DNA from: Chitinophagaceae bacterium UBA7600
GTDB lineage: Bacteria; Bacteroidota; Bacteroidia; Chitinophagales; Chitinophagaceae
Direction of reading: 5' to 3'
DNA: 41,887 nt
Assembly (NCBI GenBank): GCA_002478885.1
Contig: DLKC01000031.1
Location: 1-41,887, forward strand
This document shows positions 16,208 through 23,437 of the stretch, one piece after another. The notes under the pieces are model-generated. The model saw only the letters and a program-made list of their open reading frames with translations. It made no database searches and was not told the origin of the DNA. The translations under genes and the position numbers were made by a program. Position 1 is the first letter of the stretch. Each line of letters begins with the position of its first letter.

Positions 16208-16639
16208 TTATGCAGGCAGTTCAAAACTGCGCAGCTTGTCAGCCACACCTGACTGTTTATTCAGCCATTCCTGGTGGGCGTTAGCGTCGCTCTTGTTGCC
16301 CTTCAGGAATACCTGCTTATCGCTGGTCATCAGGAACAGCTGCTCACCCGGATAAGCCTTCCGGTAACTCTCCATTAACTCACTCACGTAAACTTCATCA
16401 GCATCAGGGGCAGGTGCATCAGCGCCATCATCAGAGCCAGGTGCATCTGTGCCAGCATCAGGAGCCGGTGCATCAGCGCCTACTTCGGGAGCAGGCGCAT
16501 CCGCAACATTATCGGGTGCGGGTGCATCAACACCCGCAACATCAGGGAGAGGCGCAGCAGCGGTTGAAGCTGCTGGCTCTCCCTGTACATCAGCCTTTGC
16601 AGGCTTCGCTTTCTGGTGGTTTTTATTTTTTGCGGCCAT
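16208..16639 (-). CDS. Ala/Pro/Asp-repeat protein with a compact C-terminal domain
   Basis: Of 143 aa, residues about 20-80 form a low-complexity array of DAPAPD-type units (VDAPAPDNVADAPAPEVGADAPAPDAG). A folded C-terminal domain follows (YVSELMESYRKAYPGEQLFLMTSDKQVFLKG...HQEWLNKQSG). The C-terminal part resembles small domains found in Bacteroidota phage structural operons. It lies between the small membrane-protein cluster and the sheath gene. The function is unknown. The repeat could be a spacer linking a virion-bound domain to the surface. The DNA repeats (GGTGCATCAGC-type) could change in number. Confidence 0.7.
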   Translation of the reverse strand: MAAKNKNHQKAKPAKADVQGEPAASTAAAPLPDVAGVDAPAPDNVADAPAPEVGADAPAPDAGTDAPGSDDGADAPAPDADEVYVSELMESYRKAYPGEQLFLMTSDKQVFLKGNKSDANAHQEWLNKQSGVADKLRSFELPA

Positions 16640-16715
16640 TTGTATAGGCTTTTTTTATGATTAAGAGTAAAAGCGAGAACAACACCACTCCGTATGCAAT
16701 TACGCCCCAGTTCAT
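16623..16715 (-). CDS. 30-aa single-span membrane peptide
   Basis: This small ORF was found by reading the gap. It encodes MNWGVIAYGVVLFSLLLIIK followed by a basic tail (KAYTNGRKK), so one transmembrane helix with a positive C-terminus. Its ATG overlaps the stop of the upstream holin-like gene (TGATG), and its end overlaps the start of the next gene by 17 bp. Such tight coupling supports expression. It could be a lysis accessory peptide, but that is inference. Confidence 0.6.
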   Translation of the reverse strand: MNWGVIAYGVVLFSLLLLIIKKAYTNGRKK

Positions 16716-16927
16716 CAGTTCGGCTTTTGTTTCGATGTCGTGTATAACCAGCCAACAATCGCCGTAACGGTGCTGCCGACTACATAACCAATCATGGCAT
16801 TAAACAGGTCTTTGTTTCCATCGGGCACAGTCTTGAACAACAGGGCAAACACAAGCCCGAAACTTGCAATAATTGCGATCACCGCAACAACTGCCTGTAC
16901 GCTCATTCTATTTATCTTCTCCCACAT
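16715..16927 (-). CDS. Putative holin (two transmembrane segments)
   Basis: The 70-aa product contains two hydrophobic helices (VQAVVAVIAIIASFGLVFALLF and MIGYVVGSTVTAIVGWLY) and a short basic tail (TTSKQKPN). Size and topology fit a small holin. It overlaps another small membrane protein gene upstream (20 bp) and a 30-aa membrane peptide downstream. The group lies between the capsid and sheath genes. Confidence 0.65.
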   Translation of the reverse strand: MWEKINRMSVQAVVAVIAIIASFGLVFALLFKTVPDGNKDLFNAMIGYVVGSTVTAIVGWLYTTSKQKPN

Positions 16928-17105
16928 CTTGTTTGCTTTTGGCCTGTTTAAATTTGATCACGTAATGGATAATCGCGAGCACGCTACAGATTGTCGAAAG
17001 GATAAAGCTGACTGTTCCTTTGTCCAGGGCATACATTGCGTTGAGCAACCAGGAGCCGAGGACTAATCCGTTGCCGTAGTTTCCGTGTTCCATTCTTGCG
17101 GTCAT
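16908..17105 (-). CDS. Small membrane protein, holin or antiholin candidate
   Basis: Starting at the ATG at 17105 gives 65 aa (MTARMEHGNYGNGLVLGSWL); a TTG at 17135 is a less likely start. One hydrophobic N-terminal segment (LVLGSWLLNAMYAL) and one strong helix (TVSFILSTICSVLAIIHYVI) precede a Lys-rich tail (KFKQAKSKQDVGEDK). It overlaps the next holin-like gene by 20 bp. A holin/antiholin pair is a reasonable guess. Confidence 0.6.
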   Translation of the reverse strand: MTARMEHGNYGNGLVLGSWLLNAMYALDKGTVSFILSTICSVLAIIHYVIKFKQAKSKQDVGEDK

Positions 17106-17192
17106 TGTTTTAGCTGTTATGGAAGTATGGGGCAATGGCTGCGCAGCTTACAGGGCTACGCAAGCCCGCCATGTCACATACACCCCATTATT

Positions 17193-18203
17193 TTAGTGTC
17201 TTAAGATCGCACCACGATACTTATCGCGCAACACACTCACCAGCGCTCTCATCTGGAAGTTGAAAGAGTCACCTTTGATATCCGGGTCTTTCAGCTTGCT
17301 GAACAATTCAACCGTTCCTATTGCCTTCATCACTTCATCGCCCAGGAAGGTGATAGATGCAAGCTTATGCGTGCCGGAGCTGTAAGCAGTACCCTGCGCA
17401 GCTTTCGCACCGCTTGAAGTAATATAGATCGGAAGTTGTGAGTATGTCCAAACTTTAAAGCTATAGAACACACTGCCTGGCTCGGCCATGATCGCCTTAT
17501 AAAGAACTTTATCTTCTTTGGCAATAGCTGCCATGTGTGCAGGGCAAAGAACCAGGTTACGGTTGCTGCCGTCATCATCAAAGCTGTTGTATGCTTTCTG
17601 CATGTCGATCACTGCGTCAATAAGACTATCAGTGTCACCCAACGCAAGAACGGTGTTGTTCTTTGTGCTGTCGTTAACGGTAGGTGCGTATGCATAGGCT
17701 GCATCCATACCGATCTTTTTGAACAGCGCTTTTTTGTGTTTGTTCGCATAAAGCAAACGCTGATCATAAACAAGCTCAACCGCAATCGCGTTGCGCACGA
17801 TAGTGCTTTCTGTGTCGTAGTAATCAAGCGTAACGCTTAACGGCGTATCTGATGCAACAGTCGCGCTGATCGGGTAAGTGGTGTTATTCTTCAACACCGC
17901 AGGGTCTGCACCGGCTTCTGCGAAGTTGATCACATCATTATTAACGAGTGAACTCATATCGCTGGCAGCATTCAGGAAGCTGTTATCAGGATAGAACGCA
18001 TCTTTTACAAGAGGTATCCAAACTTCCTGCGCAAGGCCAACAGAAAGGCCTCCGTTAAAATAAGCCCTGGCTTCGGCCATCAGCCCGCCAACGGCAAGCA
18101 CTGCTATTCCGCAGGCCAATACATTAATGCCGGTAAGTGCGGCGAGTAAAACAGCAAACAAGATGTTGGTTGCAACGGCTGTTAAAAATTTTCGTGTTTT
18201 CAT
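17193..18203 (-). CDS. Major capsid protein (Mu gpT position) with hydrophobic N-terminus
   Basis: This 336-aa protein follows the protease/scaffold gene. From about residue 50 it reads like Bacteroidota phage capsid proteins: NGGLSVGLAQEVWIPLVKDAF, NDVINFAEAGADPAVLKNNTTYP, DTPLSVTLDYYDTESTIVRN, and a C-terminal SFNFQMRALVSVLRDKYRGAI. The first 45 residues are strongly hydrophobic (NILFAVLLAALTGINVLACG, then IAVLAVGGLM), like a membrane hairpin or leader. I infer an HK97-fold capsid whose N-terminus may be removed by the adjacent protease. Confidence 0.8.
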   Translation of the reverse strand: MKTRKFLTAVATNILFAVLLAALTGINVLACGIAVLAVGGLMAEARAYFNGGLSVGLAQEVWIPLVKDAFYPDNSFLNAASDMSSLVNNDVINFAEAGADPAVLKNNTTYPISATVASDTPLSVTLDYYDTESTIVRNAIAVELVYDQRLLYANKHKKALFKKIGMDAAYAYAPTVNDSTKNNTVLALGDTDSLIDAVIDMQKAYNSFDDDGSNRNLVLCPAHMAAIAKEDKVLYKAIMAEPGSVFYSFKVWTYSQLPIYITSSGAKAAQGTAYSSGTHKLASITFLGDEVMKAIGTVELFSKLKDPDIKGDSFNFQMRALVSVLRDKYRGAILRH

Positions 18204-18248
18204 AGATATCGACTTAAGAGGTCTTTTAAAATAGGATATTGTTTTTTA

Positions 18249-18270
18249 CTCCCCTTCAGGGGACGGGGGT
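18249..18270. repeat. REP-like CCCCTTCAGGGG element
   Basis: CTCCCCTTCAGGGGACGGGGG lies directly after the protease/scaffold stop codon. It matches the elements at 8840-8860, 8962-8982 and 23381-23401. Confidence 0.7.
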
Positions 18271-19254
18271 TTACTTGCCGGTGTATCGCACTCCGGTTCC
18301 ATAATCCTTCGCAAGTTTCGTATATTTTTCAGGGTCTTCTTTGTGAATCCTGGCAAGCTCTACGGGATTATGCTTTTGCAAATAATCGTAACTGTCTTTG
18401 CCATCTTCAGCAGCTTCTGTTTTTTTACCGCCCTGTTTAATCAAAGAAGCAATCGATGTTTCTTTTTTCAGGGTAACAGGCTTTTCAGGCGCATCGGCTG
18501 TTGTGGTTGCTTCATCTTCTTCTGTTGCTTCTTTCGCAGCAACAGGTTTTTTAGATGCAAGAAACTTACTTGCCATTTCAGGGTTGCTCTTTGCGAGTTC
18601 AATAAACATCGCTTTATCATCTTCACTGGCAAGTTCAGTAGCAGCAGCTTCAGCGATCTTTTGCAATGAATCTGCATTGGATGCCTTAAGCATCACCTTG
18701 CCAATAGCGGCAAGAATTTCATTTTCCGTAGCCGTTTCAGCCAGGCCAAGCTTTAAAGCAATTGCTTTCATGTCAGGAGTTTTAAAATTTGGAATGATGT
18801 CGTTCTGATTGTTGGCGGTTAACGTAACCAGGCTTTCGTTGTGGCGAAGGGCAAGCGCATTTACATTGCCGGGAAGCGGAGTAATAGATGCTTCAAAAAG
18901 ATCGCACTCGCTAAGTGTTGGCCTTGTCTGGCCCTGGGTAAGCATTGCAGCATCTTCTGTCCATGTGATAGGGTCGGCACCAATTGAAGCGCCTTTTATA
19001 TCACCGTTCTCAATCTTGTTGATATACTGCTTTTCGCGGTCATTGTCACCATTGATAATAAGATCGCCAAGCAGCTTGCTGTTCTCAACGCGAAGATTCT
19101 CCCAGTGGCCCAAAGGAACTTCCCATGTTTTGTGATCATAAAAAGCAGGACAATTATTCCTTGCATTATCAAGGCGAATGCCAGCGGTTTTAACCACGAA
19201 CCCGTAGCTGTTAACTGCCTCGCTGCTTAGAACAAAAGTCTTTTTAAATGCCAT
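18271..19254 (-). CDS. Prohead protease fused to scaffold-like region (Mu gpI/gpZ analogue)
   Basis: The ATG at 19254 (327 aa, MAFKKTFVLSSEAVNSYG) is preferred over a longer frame. Residues about 1-140 resemble prohead proteases: NCPAFYDHKTWEVPLGHWENL supplies the candidate catalytic His, and NGDIKGASIGADPITW the candidate Ser (S of ASIG). SECDLFEASITPLPGNVNALAL is also typical. The C-terminal half is Ala/Glu/Lys-rich and helical, fitting a scaffold that is cleaved during head maturation. It is the first gene of the leftward late operon, and a candidate promoter lies at 19291-19320. Confidence 0.8.
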   Translation of the reverse strand: MAFKKTFVLSSEAVNSYGFVVKTAGIRLDNARNNCPAFYDHKTWEVPLGHWENLRVENSKLLGDLIINGDNDREKQYINKIENGDIKGASIGADPITWTEDAAMLTQGQTRPTLSECDLFEASITPLPGNVNALALRHNESLVTLTANNQNDIIPNFKTPDMKAIALKLGLAETATENEILAAIGKVMLKASNADSLQKIAEAAATELASEDDKAMFIELAKSNPEMASKFLASKKPVAAKEATEEDEATTTADAPEKPVTLKKETSIASLIKQGGKKTEAAEDGKDSYDYLQKHNPVELARIHKEDPEKYTKLAKDYGTGVRYTGK

Positions 19255-19290
19255 TGAAATCGTGTTTCGTTTTCTGCCTTGTGAAGCACA

Positions 19291-19320
19291 AAAATGTAAA
19301 CAACGGAGAGCGTTTGCAAA
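19291..19320 (-). promoter_or_regulatory. Candidate leftward late promoter
   Basis: On the minus strand TTTG (19320-19317) is followed after 18 bp by TACATTTT (19298-19291), close to the Bacteroidota consensus TTTG-N19-21-TAnnTTTG. The protease/scaffold start codon is at 19254. Confidence 0.45.
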
Positions 19321-19329
19321 CCTGCATTT

Positions 19330-19380
19330 CATGATGGTGCATATACGCCCCCATCATGGTACATTTTTGCCCCCATCATG
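19330..19380. promoter_or_regulatory. Three-half-site operator between divergent late operons
   Basis: CATGATGG at 19330-19337 is repeated in inverted form as CCATCATG at 19351-19358 and 19373-19380. The last two are part of a perfect 12-bp direct repeat, GCCCCCATCATG (19347-19358 and 19369-19380). The spacing of 21-22 bp is two helical turns. The cluster lies between both divergent late start points, so I infer an activator-binding region. Confidence 0.6.
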
Positions 19381-19442
19381 AAAGTGACTTTTTTAATCAG
19401 CTACGCTGTGCAGTTGTTTTGTAGTTAAATAATGCTTTAACA

Positions 19443-19904
19443 ATGGGCGCAAAAAAGACAGAAGAATATAACGAAGCGTATGACCTGTATTGCAATACAG
19501 AGCTTACGCAAAAAGAGATCGCTAAAGTTGTCGGCGTGTCTGCGACCCAGTTAAGCAAATGGATAAATCAAAACGATTGGGAACTCGACCGCATAGCCAA
19601 ACAGGTAACAATTGAAAAGCTGGTGCGCGACTACTACAAGCAACTGATGGAGATAAACAATGTTGCCAAGAAAGAGAAGCGCCCGTTAAACTCTACGGAA
19701 ACAGACATGATCATCAAGATCACCAACGCCATTACAGCGCTGCGCAGAAAATACAATTTGTCTGCTTATCACTCCGTATTGCGTGAGACATTGGAATGGA
19801 TGATGAAAGCTGATAACGAGATGGCAAAACAGTTCGGGCCTTTGATGTTGGAATTCTTAAAAGGAAAAGCACAGGAGTTGAACAATGATAAAAGCATCGG
19901 ATAA
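19443..19904 (+). CDS. Terminase small subunit
   Basis: The 153-aa protein has an N-terminal helix-turn-helix (YDLYCNTELTQKEIAKVVGVSATQLSKWINQNDW). Helical segments follow (TIEKLVRDYYKQLMEIN, ETDMIIKITNAITALRRKYN). This is the terminase small-subunit pattern: DNA recognition followed by oligomerisation helices. It overlaps the large terminase gene by 20 bp and is the first gene of the rightward late operon. Confidence 0.85.
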   Translation: MGAKKTEEYNEAYDLYCNTELTQKEIAKVVGVSATQLSKWINQNDWELDRIAKQVTIEKLVRDYYKQLMEINNVAKKEKRPLNSTETDMIIKITNAITALRRKYNLSAYHSVLRETLEWMMKADNEMAKQFGPLMLEFLKGKAQELNNDKSIG

Positions 19905-21405
19905 GAAACTCATTATCGACTTTGAAGAACTTGTTGATGTTATAAAAAGTTCAACGAGCATCAATCCATTCGAGGGAGCCGGTGACCGCAAAAAAAGAAT
20001 CAACGGCCTGTTGAATGATTATGAAGCTTTCTGTACTTATTACTTTCCTGAATACTGCTTTGCGCCATTCGCCTGGTTTCACAAACAATATCCCGCCTAT
20101 GTTGCCAACAACCCAAACAATATTTATTTGTGGCAGTGGAGCCGCGAATTCGCCAAGAGCACACACGGCAGTTTATTCGTTCCACTATACCTGAAGTTTA
20201 AAGATGAACTCACCGGGATGATCATCGGCTCGCACGACGAGAACATGGCCGCGCAAAAACTGATGGACATTCAGGCAAACCTGGAAAGCAACCAGCGTAT
20301 CATTAACGACTTTGGTGAACAAATGAGCTGGGGCAATTGGGAAGCGGGACAGTTTAAAACGAAAGATGATGTTCCGTTTTACGGCTTTGGCAAAAAGCAA
20401 TCGCCAAGAGGTTACAAGTTTAAGTGGAAGCGCCCGAACTATGGGGCGGTTGACGACTTGAACGATAGCCGTCAATTAAAGAACGATGATATTGCCCTGG
20501 AAGATAAGCGCTGGGTGATGGAAGAACTAAAGCCTGCACTTTGGATAAAGAAATGGTGGCTGATAGTGCTGCAAAATAAGTTTAATGACAACACGGTTAC
20601 GGCGCTGATTGAAGAAGACGAAGATGTAAAGAGCAATGTTTGCAGAGTGCATATGGAAGATGAATACGGGCATAGCAACTGGCCGGAGAACTTCACCGAT
20701 GAAGATTGCAAAACATTGCGGGAAAGCGAAGGAGCTGCCTACATCCGTGAGCGCATGAACACGCCTTTTGAAGAAGGCACCACATTTAAATCCGAATGGT
20801 TTACTTATATAGAACCGCTTGAATTAAATAAGTACGATGGCGTGCTGGTTAACTATCTCGACCCTTCTTATACAGCGAAAAAAACAAGCGACTACAAATT
20901 TTGGATTCTGCTTGGCAAAACTGGTGTTTACTACGATGTATTAAAAGCCTGGGGCGAACGTACCGACAGCAAAGACATGTGGGAATATGCCTTTGAAGTG
21001 GATGAATGGGTGGGAGAAAAAAACACGGTAAAGCATGCGATGGAAGCAAACTTTATACAGGAAGACGTACACAAAAAAGAACTGGAACGAGTGGAAGAAG
21101 AACAGGGCAGGCCGTTGCGCATTTTCTTTGACTACCGCGACAAGCCCGAAAAGTTTGAACGTATAAGTACGCTGGCAACGCTGTTTAAACGTGGGTTCAT
21201 CCGCTTTAATAGCCAGGAGAAAGAAAGCCCTGGCATGAAGCTGTTGCGAAAACAATTACTTGGCTTTGGTGATGGCTCTAAAATAAATGATGATGGGCCA
21301 GACGCATTGGAAGGCGGCATTTGGTATATAGACAAATACGGAAAGCGCTTGCGCAACAAGGCACGAAGCGGCAAGTACAAAAAGAATGACAAGCGGAGAA
21401 TGTAA
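19885..21405 (+). CDS. Terminase large subunit (Mu gp28-like)
   Basis: The 506-aa motor protein has a variant Walker A, SREFAKST (residues 86-93), which is the usual TerL form. A Walker B-like segment lies at NYGAVDDLND (185-194). The C-terminal RNase H-like nuclease region includes VNYLDPSYTAKKTSDYKFW and a late DGPDALEGGIWYID. It cuts phage DNA and pumps it into the prohead. In Mu it packages from host-flanked integrated copies. It precedes gp36, portal and MuF genes on the same strand. Confidence 0.92.
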   Translation: MIKASDKKLIIDFEELVDVIKSSTSINPFEGAGDRKKRINGLLNDYEAFCTYYFPEYCFAPFAWFHKQYPAYVANNPNNIYLWQWSREFAKSTHGSLFVPLYLKFKDELTGMIIGSHDENMAAQKLMDIQANLESNQRIINDFGEQMSWGNWEAGQFKTKDDVPFYGFGKKQSPRGYKFKWKRPNYGAVDDLNDSRQLKNDDIALEDKRWVMEELKPALWIKKWWLIVLQNKFNDNTVTALIEEDEDVKSNVCRVHMEDEYGHSNWPENFTDEDCKTLRESEGAAYIRERMNTPFEEGTTFKSEWFTYIEPLELNKYDGVLVNYLDPSYTAKKTSDYKFWILLGKTGVYYDVLKAWGERTDSKDMWEYAFEVDEWVGEKNTVKHAMEANFIQEDVHKKELERVEEEQGRPLRIFFDYRDKPEKFERISTLATLFKRGFIRFNSQEKESPGMKLLRKQLLGFGDGSKINDDGPDALEGGIWYIDKYGKRLRNKARSGKYKKNDKRRM

Positions 21406-21410
21406 CCGAA

Positions 21411-21432
21411 CGTACAAGAGTGCGACGCAACG
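21411..21432. repeat. Dispersed repeat copy (AAGAGTGCGACGCAAC)
   Basis: This copy lies just after the TerL stop codon. Others are at 3438-3458, 8902-8917, 14967-14987, 25956-25973 and 35869-35890, with a partial one near 2602. Confidence 0.75.
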
Positions 21433-21472
21433 GAAGCCGGTTAAAGAACAGCAGTACACAAACACACCCTAT

Positions 21473-21715
21473 ATGATTTCAATTTTAAGAGCCTGGTTTA
21501 AACACTGGCTGCAACAAATGAACTTTCGCATTGCAGTTAAACATGCGATAAAACTGAAAAACCACACCGGCCTGAAGCACATGGTAATTCTTTGGCAGGG
21601 CAAATATGCAGTGGTTACCAAGCAGCGCATGAAGGAATTGTATAACCAGGGTTACTTTAAAAAGGGCCTCAACTTTCGCGAAGTGATGGCGCTTGCATTA
21701 TTCACTACAAATTAA
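21473..21715 (+). CDS. Small basic phage protein of unknown function
   Basis: The ATG at 21473 (80 aa) is preferred because upstream codons come from the dispersed repeat. Sequence: MISILRAWFKHWLQQMNFRI, then AVKHAIKLKNHTGLKHMVILWQGKY and a helical end (NFREVMALALFTTN). It is rich in Lys and His and fairly compact. It lies between the TerL and gp36-like genes. No family is recognised. A head-completion or DNA-binding role is possible but unsupported. Confidence 0.6.
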   Translation: MISILRAWFKHWLQQMNFRIAVKHAIKLKNHTGLKHMVILWQGKYAVVTKQRMKELYNQGYFKKGLNFREVMALALFTTN

Positions 21716-21721
21716 AAAGCG

Positions 21722-22195
21722 ATGTACGTAACAAAAGCTGACTATAAAAATCGCATTGCCACAGACCTGCTGAACATTGTTATTACCGAAGGCGAAAATA
21801 ACGGTGATGATATATTGGCAACCGTTAGCCAGATCGCCGAAAATACAATAAGCACTTTCGCCGGTGTGCTGTACGATCTGTCCGGCGAACTGGCAAAGGC
21901 AACCACGGAGCGCAACTACTTTATTTTATCCTGGGCGTTGAGCATTGCCACCTATGAAATATACCAGCGCATTCCTGACGAAAGCGTTCCTGACAAAGTG
22001 ATAAAGAACTATAACGACACAATGGATGCTCTGGAACGGTGCGCAAATGGAAAGCTTGCCTTGCAGCTTCCGGCTGTTACCGTCAACGACGGTACACCGG
22101 AGAACGAAGGAACAGGCGAAAACGAAACGGTGAATGAGGACGGGCAGGGCCTTCGCCGCATAGGAAGTGCCGCAAAAAGAAGCCACCGGATATAA
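21722..22195 (+). CDS. gp36-like head protein (DUF1320 type)
   Basis: The 157-aa protein starts MYVTKADYKNRIATDLLNIV and is mostly helical, with ERNYFILSWALSIATYEIYQRIPDESVPDKVIKNYNDTMDALERCANGKLALQLP. This matches the gp36/DUF1320 pattern ('lxxyxlyxrxpxxxxPxxvxxryxxAxxxLxxixxGklxl'). The C-terminal tail is acidic and disordered. In Mu gp36 lies after the capsid gene as a head-tail joining protein; here it lies before the portal. Confidence 0.75.
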   Translation: MYVTKADYKNRIATDLLNIVITEGENNGDDILATVSQIAENTISTFAGVLYDLSGELAKATTERNYFILSWALSIATYEIYQRIPDESVPDKVIKNYNDTMDALERCANGKLALQLPAVTVNDGTPENEGTGENETVNEDGQGLRRIGSAAKRSHRI

Positions 22196-22213
22196 GGCGG
22201 CGACAAAAACGTT

Positions 22214-22233
22214 CATTTAAACGCATTTAAACG
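22214..22233 (+). repeat. Tandem 10-bp repeat CATTTAAACG upstream of the portal gene
   Basis: Two perfect adjacent copies (22214-22223, 22224-22233) lie 17-36 bp before the portal ATG. A related CCGTTTAAACG occurs near the left prophage end (about 528-537). A binding site or a spacer are both possible. Confidence 0.5.
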
Positions 22234-22249
22234 GTCAAATTTCGATTCT

Positions 22250-23437
22250 ATGAAAATATTCGGGTATTCCATCCAGTTAAGCAAGCGGCAGGTAAATAAG
22301 ACCGCCACAACAAACGACAACGGCAAAAGAAAAAAAGCCACCACTGTTATACGTAAACAGGTGAGGCGCGACATAAGCTGGGAGATAAAAGATATTAAGC
22401 TGGCTATTGATATGTCGCAGCAGATCGACTACCCCGACCGCAACCGCCTGTTCATGATCTTTTATTACATCATGCGCGACGGCCATTTGAAAAGCCAGAT
22501 ACAAACAGCACGTATTAAAGTGGCAAGCGAACCGTGGGTATTGTATAAAAACAGCCAGCCCGATCTTAAAGCAACCGAACTATTTAACAAGACCTGGTTT
22601 AATAAACTTATTGAACACATTGTTGACCAGGAATGGGAAGGTTACCGGCTTATTGAACTAAACGACATTAACCCGCAGGAAGTAACCGTTGGCAGGATCA
22701 ATAAGATACCCGGCGAATATGTGAGCATTGACAAACAGTGGATATTACTTGAAGCAACGATCAATGGGCCATATATCGAATACGGCGATTTAATGAACGA
22801 ACTCGACCTGTTGCAGTTCGGCACTACCGACAACCTGGGAAGCCTGCTCGAATGCGCTTATAATATTCTGTGGAAGTATTACGCTCGCAGCGATTGGAGC
22901 CGTGCCAGTGAAAAGGTAGGCATGCCAATACTCGTACTTGCAGCGGACACCACCGACGACAAGGAACTGGACGACTATGAAAACCGCGCCGCCAACATGG
23001 CAAGCGACGGTTACATGATCGTGCAAAAAGAAGATGTGCCTACTTTATTGGAACGCAAGAGCGACCGCATGCATGACGTTTACCTGGACAATGTGAAGTT
23101 GTGTAATGAGGAAGTGAGCAAGATCATCAATGGTAACACGGCCACCACCGATCAAAAGGCTTTTGTTGGCAGCAGCCAGGTTCAGGAAAGAACAATGGAC
23201 GACTTTACCAATGCACGCCTGCAAATGATCGTGAACAATATGAACGACGTGGTTATCCCTTACCTGAAAGCAAAGGGCTTCCCCATTGATCACACTTTCG
23301 ATTACCCGCTATTGCGCCGTAACAGGGAAAGAAGGATAACAGGCATGCCACTGGCTACAGACCCAAAACCGGCAGATACGCCCCCATCCCCTGAAGGGGG
23401 GCCAGCACCGAAGCCACCTAAAAAGGGAGGCAAATAA
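22250..23437 (+). CDS. Portal protein (Mu gp29, DUF935 type)
   Basis: The 395-aa product has gp29/DUF935 features: IFYYIMRDGHLKSQIQTARIKV, EWEGYRLIELNDINPQEVTVGRI, NILWKYYARSDWSRASEKVGMPILV and EEVSKIINGNTATTDQKAFVGSSQVQERT. Portals form the dodecameric DNA gate of the head. The C-terminal end, TPPSPEGGPAPKPPKKGGK, is encoded in part by a REP-like element (23381-23401). Its stop overlaps the MuF start (TAATG). Confidence 0.9.
   Translation: MKIFGYSIQLSKRQVNKTATTNDNGKRKKATTVIRKQVRRDISWEIKDIKLAIDMSQQIDYPDRNRLFMIFYYIMRDGHLKSQIQTARIKVASEPWVLYKNSQPDLKATELFNKTWFNKLIEHIVDQEWEGYRLIELNDINPQEVTVGRINKIPGEYVSIDKQWILLEATINGPYIEYGDLMNELDLLQFGTTDNLGSLLECAYNILWKYYARSDWSRASEKVGMPILVLAADTTDDKELDDYENRAANMASDGYMIVQKEDVPTLLERKSDRMHDVYLDNVKLCNEEVSKIINGNTATTDQKAFVGSSQVQERTMDDFTNARLQMIVNNMNDVVIPYLKAKGFPIDHTFDYPLLRRNRERRITGMPLATDPKPADTPPSPEGGPAPKPPKKGGK
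23381..23401. repeat. REP-like element inside the portal gene
   Basis: CCCCCATCCCCTGAAGGGGGG codes for part of a Pro/Gly-rich portal tail. It matches the intergenic REP-like elements at 8.8-9.0 kb and 18.25 kb. Confidence 0.7.

Noticed and set aside
16208..16639. Possible CRISPR or tandem satellite in the GGTGCATCAGC-type repeats
   Set aside because: The repeats are in frame, encode DAPAPD units and have no unique spacers.
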